From positions 1 through 6,253 of the forward strand of contig MFGM01000068.1 of assembly GCA_001778275.1 (NCBI GenBank): a stretch of DNA of 6,253 nt, read 5' to 3'. The notes below the pieces were generated by a model, which was not told the DNA's origin, did not search any database, and saw only the letters and a program-made list of their open reading frames with translations. The DNA comes from Candidatus Falkowbacteria bacterium RIFOXYC2_FULL_48_21 (GTDB lineage Bacteria > Patescibacteriota > Patescibacteriia > UBA11705 > JABHMO01). The position numbers and the translations under genes were made by a program. Each line of letters begins with the position of its first letter. The stretch's first letter is position 1. Of the stretch, positions 1 through 5,434 are shown one piece after another.

Positions 1-417
1 AATTATATCGCCGTGATTCGATTTTGCCGCAGTATGCATACGCTCATGGCCGGCGGAGTGGACATTGTCGGCGGGCTTGGCATCGTCGCGGACATGATGG
101 GCAACGAGGTTTATCGCGATTTAGTGGTTCGGACGAAAGAAACGGTGGCGAGCGGTGGAGCTTTGGCCGAGGTTTTGGATGAAAGTAAATTGGTACCAAA
201 GATGTTGCCGCAAATGTTGAAGACGGGCGAGGCGACCGGTCGGGTGGATGAGGTACTTGAAAAAATCAGCGAGTTTTATCGGCGCGAGGTGGATAATATT
301 ATTGCTAACCTCATGTCATTGCTTGAACCGGTCATCATGGTTATTCTTGGCGTGGCGGTGGCGGTGATGATTATGGCGATCATTTTACCCATGTATGCGA
401 TTTCGTCGAACATGTGA
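1..417 (+). CDS. pilC: PilC/GspF-family inner-membrane platform protein, C-terminal part
   Basis: The reading frame is open from base 1 to the TGA at 415-417, so this is the last 138 residues of a gene that begins upstream of the window. The family forms the inner-membrane platform of type IV pili and type II secretion systems; it binds the assembly ATPase and helps add or remove pilin subunits. The sequence shows the second GspF domain: a start like RFCRSMHTLMAGGVDIV, the conserved stretch GEATGRVDEVLEKISEFY, then EVDNIIANLMSLLEPVIMVI leading into a hydrophobic C-terminal membrane helix ending near LPMYAISSNM. The C-terminus is complete and of normal form. The pseudopilin genes downstream support a pilus or secretion role. 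The family is clear; whether it is pilus PilC or secretion GspF cannot be told from this fragment. Confidence 0.93.
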   Translation, partial: NYIAVIRFCRSMHTLMAGGVDIVGGLGIVADMMGNEVYRDLVVRTKETVASGGALAEVLDESKLVPKMLPQMLKTGEATGRVDEVLEKISEFYRREVDNIIANLMSLLEPVIMVILGVAVAVMIMAIILPMYAISSNM

Positions 418-430
418 TATAATAAAACGT

Positions 431-577
431 AAGGGCAAGGGTCCCGCTTCGACTCGATTGATATGGGGTGTTTTATGAAAATCGGTGTCGAATCGAGGCG
501 AGCAAAGAGCCCGTTTCCCGTCTCGCCTTCGGCTATCCGAGGCGGACGACTCCGAAGCGAGGCGAGCAAAGGGCAAA
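431..577. repeat. Degenerate composite repeat, same family as the insert inside mnmA
   Basis: This part of the pilC-pilin spacer is made of related GC-rich units. The 22-mer CGAAGCGAGGCGAGC-AAAGGGC type occurs at 553-574, with a 20/22 match at 489-510. Bases 547-577 (31 nt) are identical to 4320-4350 inside mnmA. The left edge at 433-455 also resembles 4303-4325. Stretches near 522-532 and 552-566 are partly complementary, so hairpins are possible. I see no coding capacity; short minus-strand frames across it are translations of the repeat. It looks like a small dispersed non-autonomous repeat. How far it spreads in the genome cannot be seen here. Confidence 0.75.
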
Positions 578-635
578 AAAAAGATTAAAAGTAAAAACAA
601 AAAATAAAAATTTTTAGACCCAGAGATTTATATTA

Positions 636-665
636 TTCACAATTAGCGTAGTTTTGCGATTTAAT
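636..665 (+). promoter_or_regulatory. Possible sigma70-type promoter for the pseudopilin genes
   Basis: A TTCACA box at 636-641 and a TTTAAT box at 660-665 are separated by 18 bases. Each matches the sigma70 consensus at 5 of 6 positions, and the surroundings are AT-rich. Transcription would begin only about 10 bases before the ATG at 682, giving a nearly leaderless mRNA. That would agree with the absence of any Shine-Dalgarno site before this gene. Similar boxes occur by chance in AT-rich DNA, so this is tentative. Confidence 0.35.
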
Positions 666-681
666 GAATTAACATATTTCT

Positions 682-1128
682 ATGAAAAAAGGTTTTACAC
701 TAATTGAGCTTCTCGTGGTGATTGCCATTATCGGCATTCTATCCTCGCTCGCGGTGGTGTCGCTTGGAAACATTAGAGAAAAAGCGCGCGATACCAAGCG
801 CATCAGCGACATGGCGGCCGTTCAGTCGGCCATTGAATTGGCAAACGATGCCTATGGCAGTTATTCCAAGGACTTGGGTTGCGCTACCGGTATTCTTAGC
901 ACGTGCAAAGGCGGTCACCTGGAGGAATTTTTGCCAACGCTTTCCAACTTGAACGATCCGACCGGCACAGTGGTTTGCACGGCGACGTGCAAAGCGGCCT
1001 GCAATTACGGCTTGATTTCCGTTTCCGATACTGATTATGAATTCGCTTTCTTTGTGGAAAAGGGCGCCGGCGATTTGAAAACAACCGGATGCTATAAATT
1101 GACGCGCAAGGGGTTCGCGAAGTATTAA
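682..1128 (+). CDS. Type IV pilin-like protein (pseudopilin) 1, six-cysteine type
   Basis: A 148-residue prepilin. The leader is MKKG, and prepilin peptidase should cut after Gly4 and methylate Phe5; Glu9 is the conserved Glu5 of the mature protein. Residues 5-27 are the hydrophobic assembly and membrane helix, followed by the amphipathic helix (GNIREKARDTKRISDM). The C-terminal globular part carries six cysteines at 67, 75, 99, 103, 107 and 137, probably disulfide-bonded outside the membrane, with ACNYG and GCYKL near the last ones. The first 35 residues after the leader Lys pair are identical to those of the next gene. No Shine-Dalgarno site is visible; the ATG at 682 is chosen because it gives a normal short leader. 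It is first in a three-pilin tandem downstream of pilC. Whether it is a major or minor pilin is unknown. Confidence 0.9.
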   Translation: MKKGFTLIELLVVIAIIGILSSLAVVSLGNIREKARDTKRISDMAAVQSAIELANDAYGSYSKDLGCATGILSTCKGGHLEEFLPTLSNLNDPTGTVVCTATCKAACNYGLISVSDTDYEFAFFVEKGAGDLKTTGCYKLTRKGFAKY

Positions 1129-1160
1129 TGAGTTGGAGCACGCACCAACTTCCCGCCTAT

Positions 1161-1634
1161 ATGAAGAATAAAAAGGGCTTTACACTAATCGAGCTTTTGG
1201 TTGTTATTGCTATCATTGGTATTTTATCGTCTCTGGCCGTGGTGTCGCTCGGTAATATTCGTGAAAAAGCGCGAGATACCAGACGCTTGAGTGACATTGA
1301 TGCAATTCGTCAAGCGTTTGAAATCGGTCATAGTGAATACGGTTCTTGGGAAATTGATCAAAACGGTTGTCCTGGCGAGACGGTGTCCATTTCGAGTTGT
1401 CTTGGCGGTTATTTGGAAGAAAGTTTGCCTGGTATTGCCAATTTGCATGACCCGATTGGCACGGTGAATTGCCTGGCTAATGATTGTTTGGGGCCGTGTG
1501 ATTACGCCTTCCGCAGCGCCAGCGATGTCGATGATCGTTATTATGTGTATTTTTATCTGGAGAACGGCGCGGCCGATTTTAAACAAAAGGGATGCTATAT
1601 TCTGACGAACAAGGGAATAACGCTGACTGACTAA
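1161..1634 (+). CDS. Type IV pilin-like protein (pseudopilin) 2, six-cysteine type
   Basis: A 157-residue paralogue of the preceding pilin. The leader MKNKKG is cut after Gly6, before FTLIELLVV. Thirty-five residues starting at Gly6 are identical to pilin 1, while the globular domain has diverged. Six cysteines lie at 70, 80, 104, 109, 113 and 145 in the same order, with CDYAF and GCYIL matching CNYG and GCYKL of pilin 1. I chose the ATG at 1161 because it gives a leader like those of the neighbours. An in-frame ATG at 1128 overlaps the pilin 1 stop as TAATG and would give a 17-residue leader; translational restart there is possible, and neither start has a good ribosome binding site. The gene is almost certainly co-transcribed with pilin 1. 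Confidence 0.88.
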   Translation: MKNKKGFTLIELLVVIAIIGILSSLAVVSLGNIREKARDTRRLSDIDAIRQAFEIGHSEYGSWEIDQNGCPGETVSISSCLGGYLEESLPGIANLHDPIGTVNCLANDCLGPCDYAFRSASDVDDRYYVYFYLENGAADFKQKGCYILTNKGITLTD

Positions 1635-1638
1635 AATT

Positions 1639-2106
1639 ATGCGGACAAAAGGGTTTACGTTGGTGGAAATTTTAATCGCGCTCGGTGTTTTCGGTTTGCT
1701 GCTCGCCGGCTTGGCCGGACTGCTTAACGCCAATCAAAAAGAGTTGCGCGATGGCAAGCGGATAGGCGATATGCAGGCGTTGCGGAGTGCCATGAGCGTG
1801 GTGAAAAACCAAAAAGGCGGATTTGATCAAGCGTATTGCGAGATCGGTCCGGTCAGTGCGTGCGCCAAAAAGGCATCGTCCGTGTTGGTCGATGTTTTTC
1901 CCGGATTGGCCAAGTTGAATGATCCGGAATCGCCGGCGGCCAGTTGCGCTGACGCGGCCGCTTGTCAATCCGGTGCGTGTAATTACGCGTTTGTCAAAAT
2001 TGAGCCGAACGACTATGAGGCGCGATTTGCGATTGAGCGCGGCATTGACGGATATCCGGCGGCCGGTTGTTACAAAGTTACGCCGGAAGGAATTATTAAA
2101 TTGTAG
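1639..2106 (+). CDS. Type IV pilin-like protein (pseudopilin) 3, six-cysteine type
   Basis: A 155-residue prepilin that starts 4 bases after pilin 2 ends. The leader MRTKG is cut before FTLVEILIALGVFG; Glu10 is the conserved Glu5 of the mature chain. The N-terminal helix differs from the IAIIGIL type of pilins 1 and 2, so it is the more distant member. The globular part keeps the layout: cysteines at 67, 75, 103, 109, 114 and 144, a PGLAKLNDP segment matching LSNLNDP and IANLHDP, then ACNYAF and GCYKVTPEG. This suggests an older duplication from a common ancestor. It could be a minor or tip pilin, but nothing here fixes its place in the fibre. Confidence 0.88.
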   Translation: MRTKGFTLVEILIALGVFGLLLAGLAGLLNANQKELRDGKRIGDMQALRSAMSVVKNQKGGFDQAYCEIGPVSACAKKASSVLVDVFPGLAKLNDPESPAASCADAAACQSGACNYAFVKIEPNDYEARFAIERGIDGYPAAGCYKVTPEGIIKL

Positions 2107-2122
2107 TAAAAGAGCGGATGAT

Positions 2123-3334
2123 ATGGATATAATTCGTTGGATAGTTCTCATATCCATAATTGTGTTTTGTTTTTCGATTTATCAAGCCACGGACGCGCAT
2201 GCGGCCGAGGTTTTTAGCGTCAGTCTTGATTCAGTCACTTTGATCAAGGGGTATACGGTTGAAAGTCCGGGCGGCAGTTTCAGTTTGTCGTTGCCGCCAA
2301 AAAGTTTGCCTGGTGAGGTAGTCGCTCGGATTGAACGCGCTTCTTTGGCCGCTGATTTGCCCGTGGGCATGAGAGCGGCGTCCGAGATGTTCACGTATGA
2401 GATAATCGACAACGCGCCGGGGTTGTTAACAAAGCCGGTTTATTTGTTGTTTCGTTTGCCGGCTGACTGTCAAGACAAAACTGTATTTTTTTACGATTCT
2501 TTGCAAGGCAAATGGCGCGATCTGCCCACGAAAATCGATTTGAAAAAGAAAGTGGTAAAAGCGCCGACGATTTTTCCATACGCGTCCGTAATTGTGCTCG
2601 AACCGGATCCGGATGTGTTAAGCGCCGTGGCCGCGCTGGTGGTGGATGGTAATTCCGGTAACATTTTTTTTCAGAAAAACATGGGCGAAGTGCGTTCCGT
2701 AGCCAGCTTGACCAAGCTGATGACGGCGCTCGTTTTTGTTGATAATAATCCGGGCTGGACCAAGACGGTTAAATTGGAGAAAGGCGATTTTGTCGGCGGC
2801 GCGACGCTTTGGGCGAAAGAAGGAAGCGAGTTTTCAATTAAAGATTTATTCTACGCCATGATGGTGGGTTCAAAGAATAACGCCGCCATGGCGCTTGCGC
2901 GTATCACAGGCCTAAGCCGTGACGAATTTGTAAAAAAAATGAATGAAAAAGCGGCCGGATTCGGCTTGACGCAAACGCATTTTGTCGAGCCGACAGGGTT
3001 AAACGAGAAAAATGTTTCCACCGCGTTTGAAATGGCGGTGATTGCCGAGCGGGCGTTCAAAAACGCCGACGTGCTCAAGGCGACCACTTGCCGCGAGGTG
3101 GTGATTAAGACGAAGAACACCAAGGTGTCATACCGCGTGGAAAATACCAGTAAGAAAGTTTTAAATCGCGATTTAAAAATCAGCGGCACCAAAACCGGCT
3201 GGACCGAGGAGGCCGGTTACAACTTGGTGACGCAGACCACGAGTGGCGGCAAGGATATTATCGCCATTGTCATGGGCGCGAAGATGAGCCGGAATTACGA
3301 GGAGGTTTATCAACTGTTGAAAAAATACCAGTAG
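2123..3334 (+). CDS. Secreted D-alanyl-D-alanine carboxypeptidase (peptidase S11) with N-terminal beta-rich domain
   Basis: A 403-residue low-molecular-weight penicillin-binding protein that removes the terminal D-Ala from peptidoglycan stem peptides. Residues 1-28 look like a signal peptide (hydrophobic WIVLISIIVFCFS, likely cut near DAHA/AEV). Residues about 30-160 form an extra domain with SPGGSFSLSLPPKSLPGEV and a KPVYLLFRLP strand, resembling ZU5-like beta-sandwich domains. The S11 catalytic domain follows: SLTK with nucleophile Ser195 and Lys198, SKN at 250-252, and KTG at 357-359, so all three motifs are intact. The chain ends about 44 residues after KTG, without the C-terminal beta domain and membrane anchor of PBP5. 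I chose the ATG at 2123 because it starts the signal peptide; the longer open frame back to 1919 runs through pilin 3. The 16-base gap suggests an operon with the pilins. Confidence 0.92.
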   Translation: MDIIRWIVLISIIVFCFSIYQATDAHAAEVFSVSLDSVTLIKGYTVESPGGSFSLSLPPKSLPGEVVARIERASLAADLPVGMRAASEMFTYEIIDNAPGLLTKPVYLLFRLPADCQDKTVFFYDSLQGKWRDLPTKIDLKKKVVKAPTIFPYASVIVLEPDPDVLSAVAALVVDGNSGNIFFQKNMGEVRSVASLTKLMTALVFVDNNPGWTKTVKLEKGDFVGGATLWAKEGSEFSIKDLFYAMMVGSKNNAAMALARITGLSRDEFVKKMNEKAAGFGLTQTHFVEPTGLNEKNVSTAFEMAVIAERAFKNADVLKATTCREVVIKTKNTKVSYRVENTSKKVLNRDLKISGTKTGWTEEAGYNLVTQTTSGGKDIIAIVMGAKMSRNYEEVYQLLKKYQ

Positions 3335-3455
3335 CGCTACAGATTACAAGATACTTTACGAGATATACAAGATAGTCGGAACCAAGGCTGGTGGATAGCA
3401 GTAATCAGGTTTTTTTATCTGTATATCTGTAAATTATCTTGTAATCTTGTAGCGC
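3334..3455. repeat. Long imperfect inverted repeat between the carboxypeptidase and coiled-coil genes
   Basis: Arm 1 (3334-3374) and arm 2 (3416-3455) are reverse complements except for one substitution and three single-base gaps; the loop is 41 bases. Both ends are marked by GCGCTAC/GTAGCGC. The arms are built from short degenerate copies of AGATTACAAGATA and AGATATACAAGATA. The left arm starts on the last base of the carboxypeptidase stop codon. The loop holds a run of seven T at 3410-3416, but no strong GC stem precedes it, so this is not a typical intrinsic terminator. It looks like a dispersed non-coding element that can fold into a cruciform or a long RNA hairpin. Confidence 0.82.
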
Positions 3456-3465
3456 CTTAAAGTTT

Positions 3466-3831
3466 ATGTCAGACGCTTTGACCAAAATCAAGGAAATGCA
3501 CAACGAAATCATCGAGGCGCAGCGCAAGAAAAAAGAGCTGGGCAAGGTGGTGAAAGAGGCTTTTGAAAAGAGCAAAGAGTATCATGACCTCGCCGACCAA
3601 ATGAATTCGCTCCGCGCGCGCAAGAAACAGATCGAGGCTGGTATCCGCGGCGAGTATTCGTCCGAGTACAACGATCTTGACAGTTTGAACGCGGACATCA
3701 AGGACACGCGGATGGTTTTGTCCGATTTGATTTGGAACGAGCTCATGAAAAATAATGCCGTGGAAATCGTTGACGAGCACGACAACAAGTATATTCCGAA
3801 TGTGGTGGTCACGTTAAAAAAGGCCGGATAA
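3466..3831 (+). CDS. Small coiled-coil protein of unknown function
   Basis: A 121-residue cytoplasmic protein with no signal peptide or membrane helix. Residues about 5-90 are charged and helix-forming with heptad-like spacing (KIKEMHNEIIEAQRKKKELG, then DQMNSLRARKKQIEAGIRGE), which suggests a two-helix antiparallel coiled coil. A short beta-like tail follows (AVEIVDEHDNKYIPNVVVTL). I do not recognise the family. Codon choice and composition resemble the neighbours, and the frame is free of rivals with better features, so I take it as a real gene. No Shine-Dalgarno site is visible before the ATG at 3466, which lies 11 bases after an inverted repeat. It is followed by a palindrome and then mnmA; co-transcription with mnmA is possible. 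Confidence 0.78.
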   Translation: MSDALTKIKEMHNEIIEAQRKKKELGKVVKEAFEKSKEYHDLADQMNSLRARKKQIEAGIRGEYSSEYNDLDSLNADIKDTRMVLSDLIWNELMKNNAVEIVDEHDNKYIPNVVVTLKKAG

Positions 3832-3840
3832 ATAAAATGG

Positions 3841-3872
3841 ACGTAGGGGCGTTGCGTGCAACGCCCCTACGT
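3841..3872. repeat. Perfect 15-bp-arm palindrome of the GTAGGGG type
   Basis: Arm 3841-3855 (ACGTAGGGGCGTTGC) is perfectly complementary to 3858-3872, with only GT between them. It fills most of the 63-base spacer before mnmA. An RNA copy would form a very stable hairpin, but no T-run follows (CTTTCATGG), so it is not a standard rho-independent terminator. It shares its GTAGGGG outer motif with the palindrome after mnmA, which suggests a dispersed family of small palindromic elements. Transcript-end protection or attenuation are possible side effects. Confidence 0.85.
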
Positions 3873-3894
3873 CTTTCATGGTGTATAAAACATT

Positions 3895-5052
3895 ATGTCG
3901 TTTAATTTACCCCGCGTGGCCGTGGGAATGTCCGGTGGCGTTGATTCCTCCGTGGCCGCGGCGTTGTTAAAAGAGCAGGGATACGATGTTATCGGTGTTT
4001 TTTTGCATTTTTGGAAAGAAACGGTTGACGGCGGCGTGCGCGACAATGTTTGTTGTTCGCTCGAATCGCAGACAGACGCGCGGCGCGTTTGCGAAAAGTT
4101 AAAAATTCCTTTTTACACGATGAACGTGGCGGCGCCGTTCAAAAAAGAAATCGTTGATAATTTTCTTGGCGAATATGAGGGCGGCCGCACGCCTAATCCG
4201 TGCGTCCGTTGCAATCGTTTTATAAAGTTCGGTGAATTTATAAAGCGAGCGCGCGCCCTTGGCGCCAAGTTTGTCGCCACCGGCCATTATGTGCGGGTGG
4301 AGGGGCAAAGGGCCCGCTTCGACTCCGAAGCGAGGCGAGCAAAGGGCAAAGGGCAAAAACAAGGGCAAAAAGCAAAGGGCAAAGGGCAAAAGTTCATGCA
4401 ATATAAGTTAATAAAAGGACAGGATCGACAAAAAGATCAATCCTATTTTTTACATCAATTAACGCAGGAGCAGTTGGCGCATGCTTTATTTCCGGTGGGG
4501 GATTTAACCAAGCCGGAAGTGCGAAGGTTGGCGGCCAAGCTCGGCTTGCCGACGGCGAGCAAACGAGAGTCGCAGGAAATTTGTTTTATTCCGAGTGGCG
4601 ATTTGACGGAATTTTTGAAAAGGCATATCAAATTTTCCGGCGGGGAGATTCGCGATGTGGACACGAACAAAGTAATCGGCAAGCATAGTGGTTTGCCATT
4701 ATATACTATTGGTCAGCGCAAAGGAATTGGTTTGGCCGGAGGACCCTGGTATGTTGTTAGTTTGGATAGGGCGAAGAACGTGCTGTGGGTGAGCACAAAA
4801 GAAGAAAATATTTTATCGTCCGATTGTATTGTTAAAAATACAAATTGGATAGGTGGCGTCAATCCGAATTTCCCGTTGAAAGCGAAGTGTCGCATCCGTT
4901 ACGGCGCGGAAAATATTTCGTGTGTTATAAGAAAAAATCAAGCAGGTGATTTGTCAGTTAAATTTTCCAAATCGCAAAGAGCGGTAACGCCCGGGCAGTA
5001 TTGTGTGTTTTATGACAAGGAAGAATGCTTGGGAGGGGGAATAATCGAATAA
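3895..5052 (+). CDS. mnmA: tRNA-specific 2-thiouridylase MnmA with a repeat-derived internal insert
   Basis: A 385-residue enzyme that uses ATP and a relayed sulfur to make 2-thiouridine at the wobble base U34 of tRNAs for Lys, Glu and Gln. The PP-loop SGGVDS is at 13-18. The GRTPNPCVRCN motif places the nucleophilic Cys at 106, and the second catalytic Cys is 230 in ESQEICFIP, so the pair is intact. GHY at 130-132, KDQSYFLHQLTQEQL near 180-194 and GQRKGIGLAGG near 273-283 are also typical. The odd part is residues about 136-168, rich in Lys, Arg, Gly and Gln, where E. coli MnmA has only a few residues between GHYVRR and the LLRG strand. This stretch is encoded by a repeat also found at 431-577. 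The frame is kept, so the protein is probably still active. No Shine-Dalgarno site is seen; the ATG at 3895 gives the normal N-terminus. Confidence 0.97.
   Translation: MSFNLPRVAVGMSGGVDSSVAAALLKEQGYDVIGVFLHFWKETVDGGVRDNVCCSLESQTDARRVCEKLKIPFYTMNVAAPFKKEIVDNFLGEYEGGRTPNPCVRCNRFIKFGEFIKRARALGAKFVATGHYVRVEGQRARFDSEARRAKGKGQKQGQKAKGKGQKFMQYKLIKGQDRQKDQSYFLHQLTQEQLAHALFPVGDLTKPEVRRLAAKLGLPTASKRESQEICFIPSGDLTEFLKRHIKFSGGEIRDVDTNKVIGKHSGLPLYTIGQRKGIGLAGGPWYVVSLDRAKNVLWVSTKEENILSSDCIVKNTNWIGGVNPNFPLKAKCRIRYGAENISCVIRKNQAGDLSVKFSKSQRAVTPGQYCVFYDKEECLGGGIIE
4303..4392. repeat. In-frame repeat element inside mnmA with GGGCAAA-type short tandem copies
   Basis: Two parts can be seen. Bases 4303-4350 match the edges of the intergenic element at 431-577, with 31 identical bases at 4320-4350. 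Within it, CGCTTCG (4315-4321) and CGAAGCG (4326-4332) form a perfect 7-bp hairpin with an ACTC loop. Bases about 4341-4391 are degenerate copies of GGGCAAA. The element is about 90 bases, close to 30 codons, and has no stop in the mnmA frame. Exact borders are uncertain because the ancestral mnmA sequence at this point is unknown. Confidence 0.8.
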
Positions 5053-5094
5053 ATGTAGGGGTTCAAAATTTTGAACTCCTACATTTATTCGATT
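5043..5094. repeat. Near-perfect 26-bp-arm palindrome spanning the mnmA stop codon
   Basis: Bases 5043-5068 and 5069-5094 are reverse complements at 25 of 26 positions, with no spacer; the single mismatch is a G-T type pair in the GTAGGGG/CTCCTAC part. The core resembles the palindrome before mnmA in its GTAGGGG edge. The left arm includes the last two sense codons and the TAA stop of mnmA. It ends just before the T-run of the opposing gene's terminator. On the plus strand, GATTGTTTCTG follows, which is only weakly T-rich. It could still stop or protect the mnmA transcript. Confidence 0.88.
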
Positions 5095-5103
5095 GTTTCT
5101 GTA

Positions 5104-5140
5104 TAAAAAAATACCACTCCGCCGTCTGACGTCGAAGTGG
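5104..5140 (-). terminator. Rho-independent terminator for the two-helix membrane protein gene
   Basis: Read on the minus strand, an 11-position stem (5130-5140 with 5114-5124, one mismatch and one G-U pair) closes a 5-base loop and is followed at once by TATTTTTTTATA. It lies 19 bases after the stop codon at 5160. The T-run is only on the minus-strand side, so it serves the minus-strand gene. Confidence 0.85.
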
Positions 5141-5159
5141 CTTGAAAATGTGTCCTTGA

Positions 5160-5393
5160 TTACGTTTGTGGCGAATTGTTTTCGCCGTTGTTTTTTTGGG
5201 CTACCGATACCGGCGTTTTACGTTGGCAAGTTTTCACTACCGTGTATACCGCCCAGCCAAGTAGGCCTGCGAGGATAGCGACTTGTGACAAGACCACGAG
5301 AAGATCGGAATCCAGAAAAATGCCGAGCAGTAGCATGGTGAGACAGCCGCCGCCAAAAAGGAACCAACGATAACGTCGCAATTTTTTTCGCAT
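5160..5393 (-). CDS. Small two-helix membrane protein of unknown function
   Basis: A 77-residue protein with a basic N-terminus (MRKKLRRYRW), two hydrophobic segments (about 10-27 and 31-53) joined by a short DSD turn, and a polar tail (KTCQRKTPVSVAQKNNGENN). The positive-inside rule suggests both ends face the cytoplasm. I recognise no family. The start is the ATG at 5393, because AGGAGG at 5402-5407 lies 8 bases before it; a TTG at 5414 would extend the protein but has no such site. A promoter upstream and a terminator downstream make it a single-gene unit, which supports its being real. Confidence 0.8.
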   Translation of the reverse strand: MRKKLRRYRWFLFGGGCLTMLLLGIFLDSDLLVVLSQVAILAGLLGWAVYTVVKTCQRKTPVSVAQKNNGENNSPQT

Positions 5394-5401
5394 GATTTTT
5401 T

Positions 5402-5407
5402 CCTCCT
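5402..5407 (-). promoter_or_regulatory. Ribosome binding site that fixes the start at 5393
   Basis: On the minus strand this is a full AGGAGG, 8 bases before the ATG ending at 5393. It decides against the longer TTG start at 5414, inside which it would lie. Confidence 0.85.
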
Positions 5408-5434
5408 TCTGCAATGAACAACGGCATCCAGGTC

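Noticed and set aside
431..577. CRISPR array
   Set aside because: Repeated units are degenerate and irregularly spaced, without spacers of uniform length, and no cas gene is present.
385..600. Minus-strand small frame in the pilC-pilin spacer
   Set aside because: It is a translation of the composite repeat and the end of pilC, with no ribosome binding site.
604..617. AAAAATTTTT stretch as a terminator for pilC
   Set aside because: It is a plain A/T run with no GC stem before the T residues.
1131..1150. Hairpin AGTTGG...CCAACT between pilins 1 and 2
   Set aside because: The 6-bp stem with an 8-base loop is short, has no T-run and could be chance; it would also lie within the leader if the 1128 start is used.
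1919..2122. A 68-residue upstream extension of the carboxypeptidase frame
   Set aside because: It runs through the pilin 3 gene in another frame, is Arg-rich like a shadow reading, and would bury the signal peptide that starts at 2123.
3856..3894. TATAAA before mnmA as a promoter
   Set aside because: A -10-like word is present, but the -35 position falls in the palindrome and shows no match.
4099..4401. Minus-strand open frame of 100 codons opposite mnmA
   Set aside because: It lies wholly within mnmA, and its protein-like Pro/Leu-rich start is the reverse reading of the repeat; the frame at 385-600 shows the same ALCSPRF and VEAGPLPL words for the same reason.
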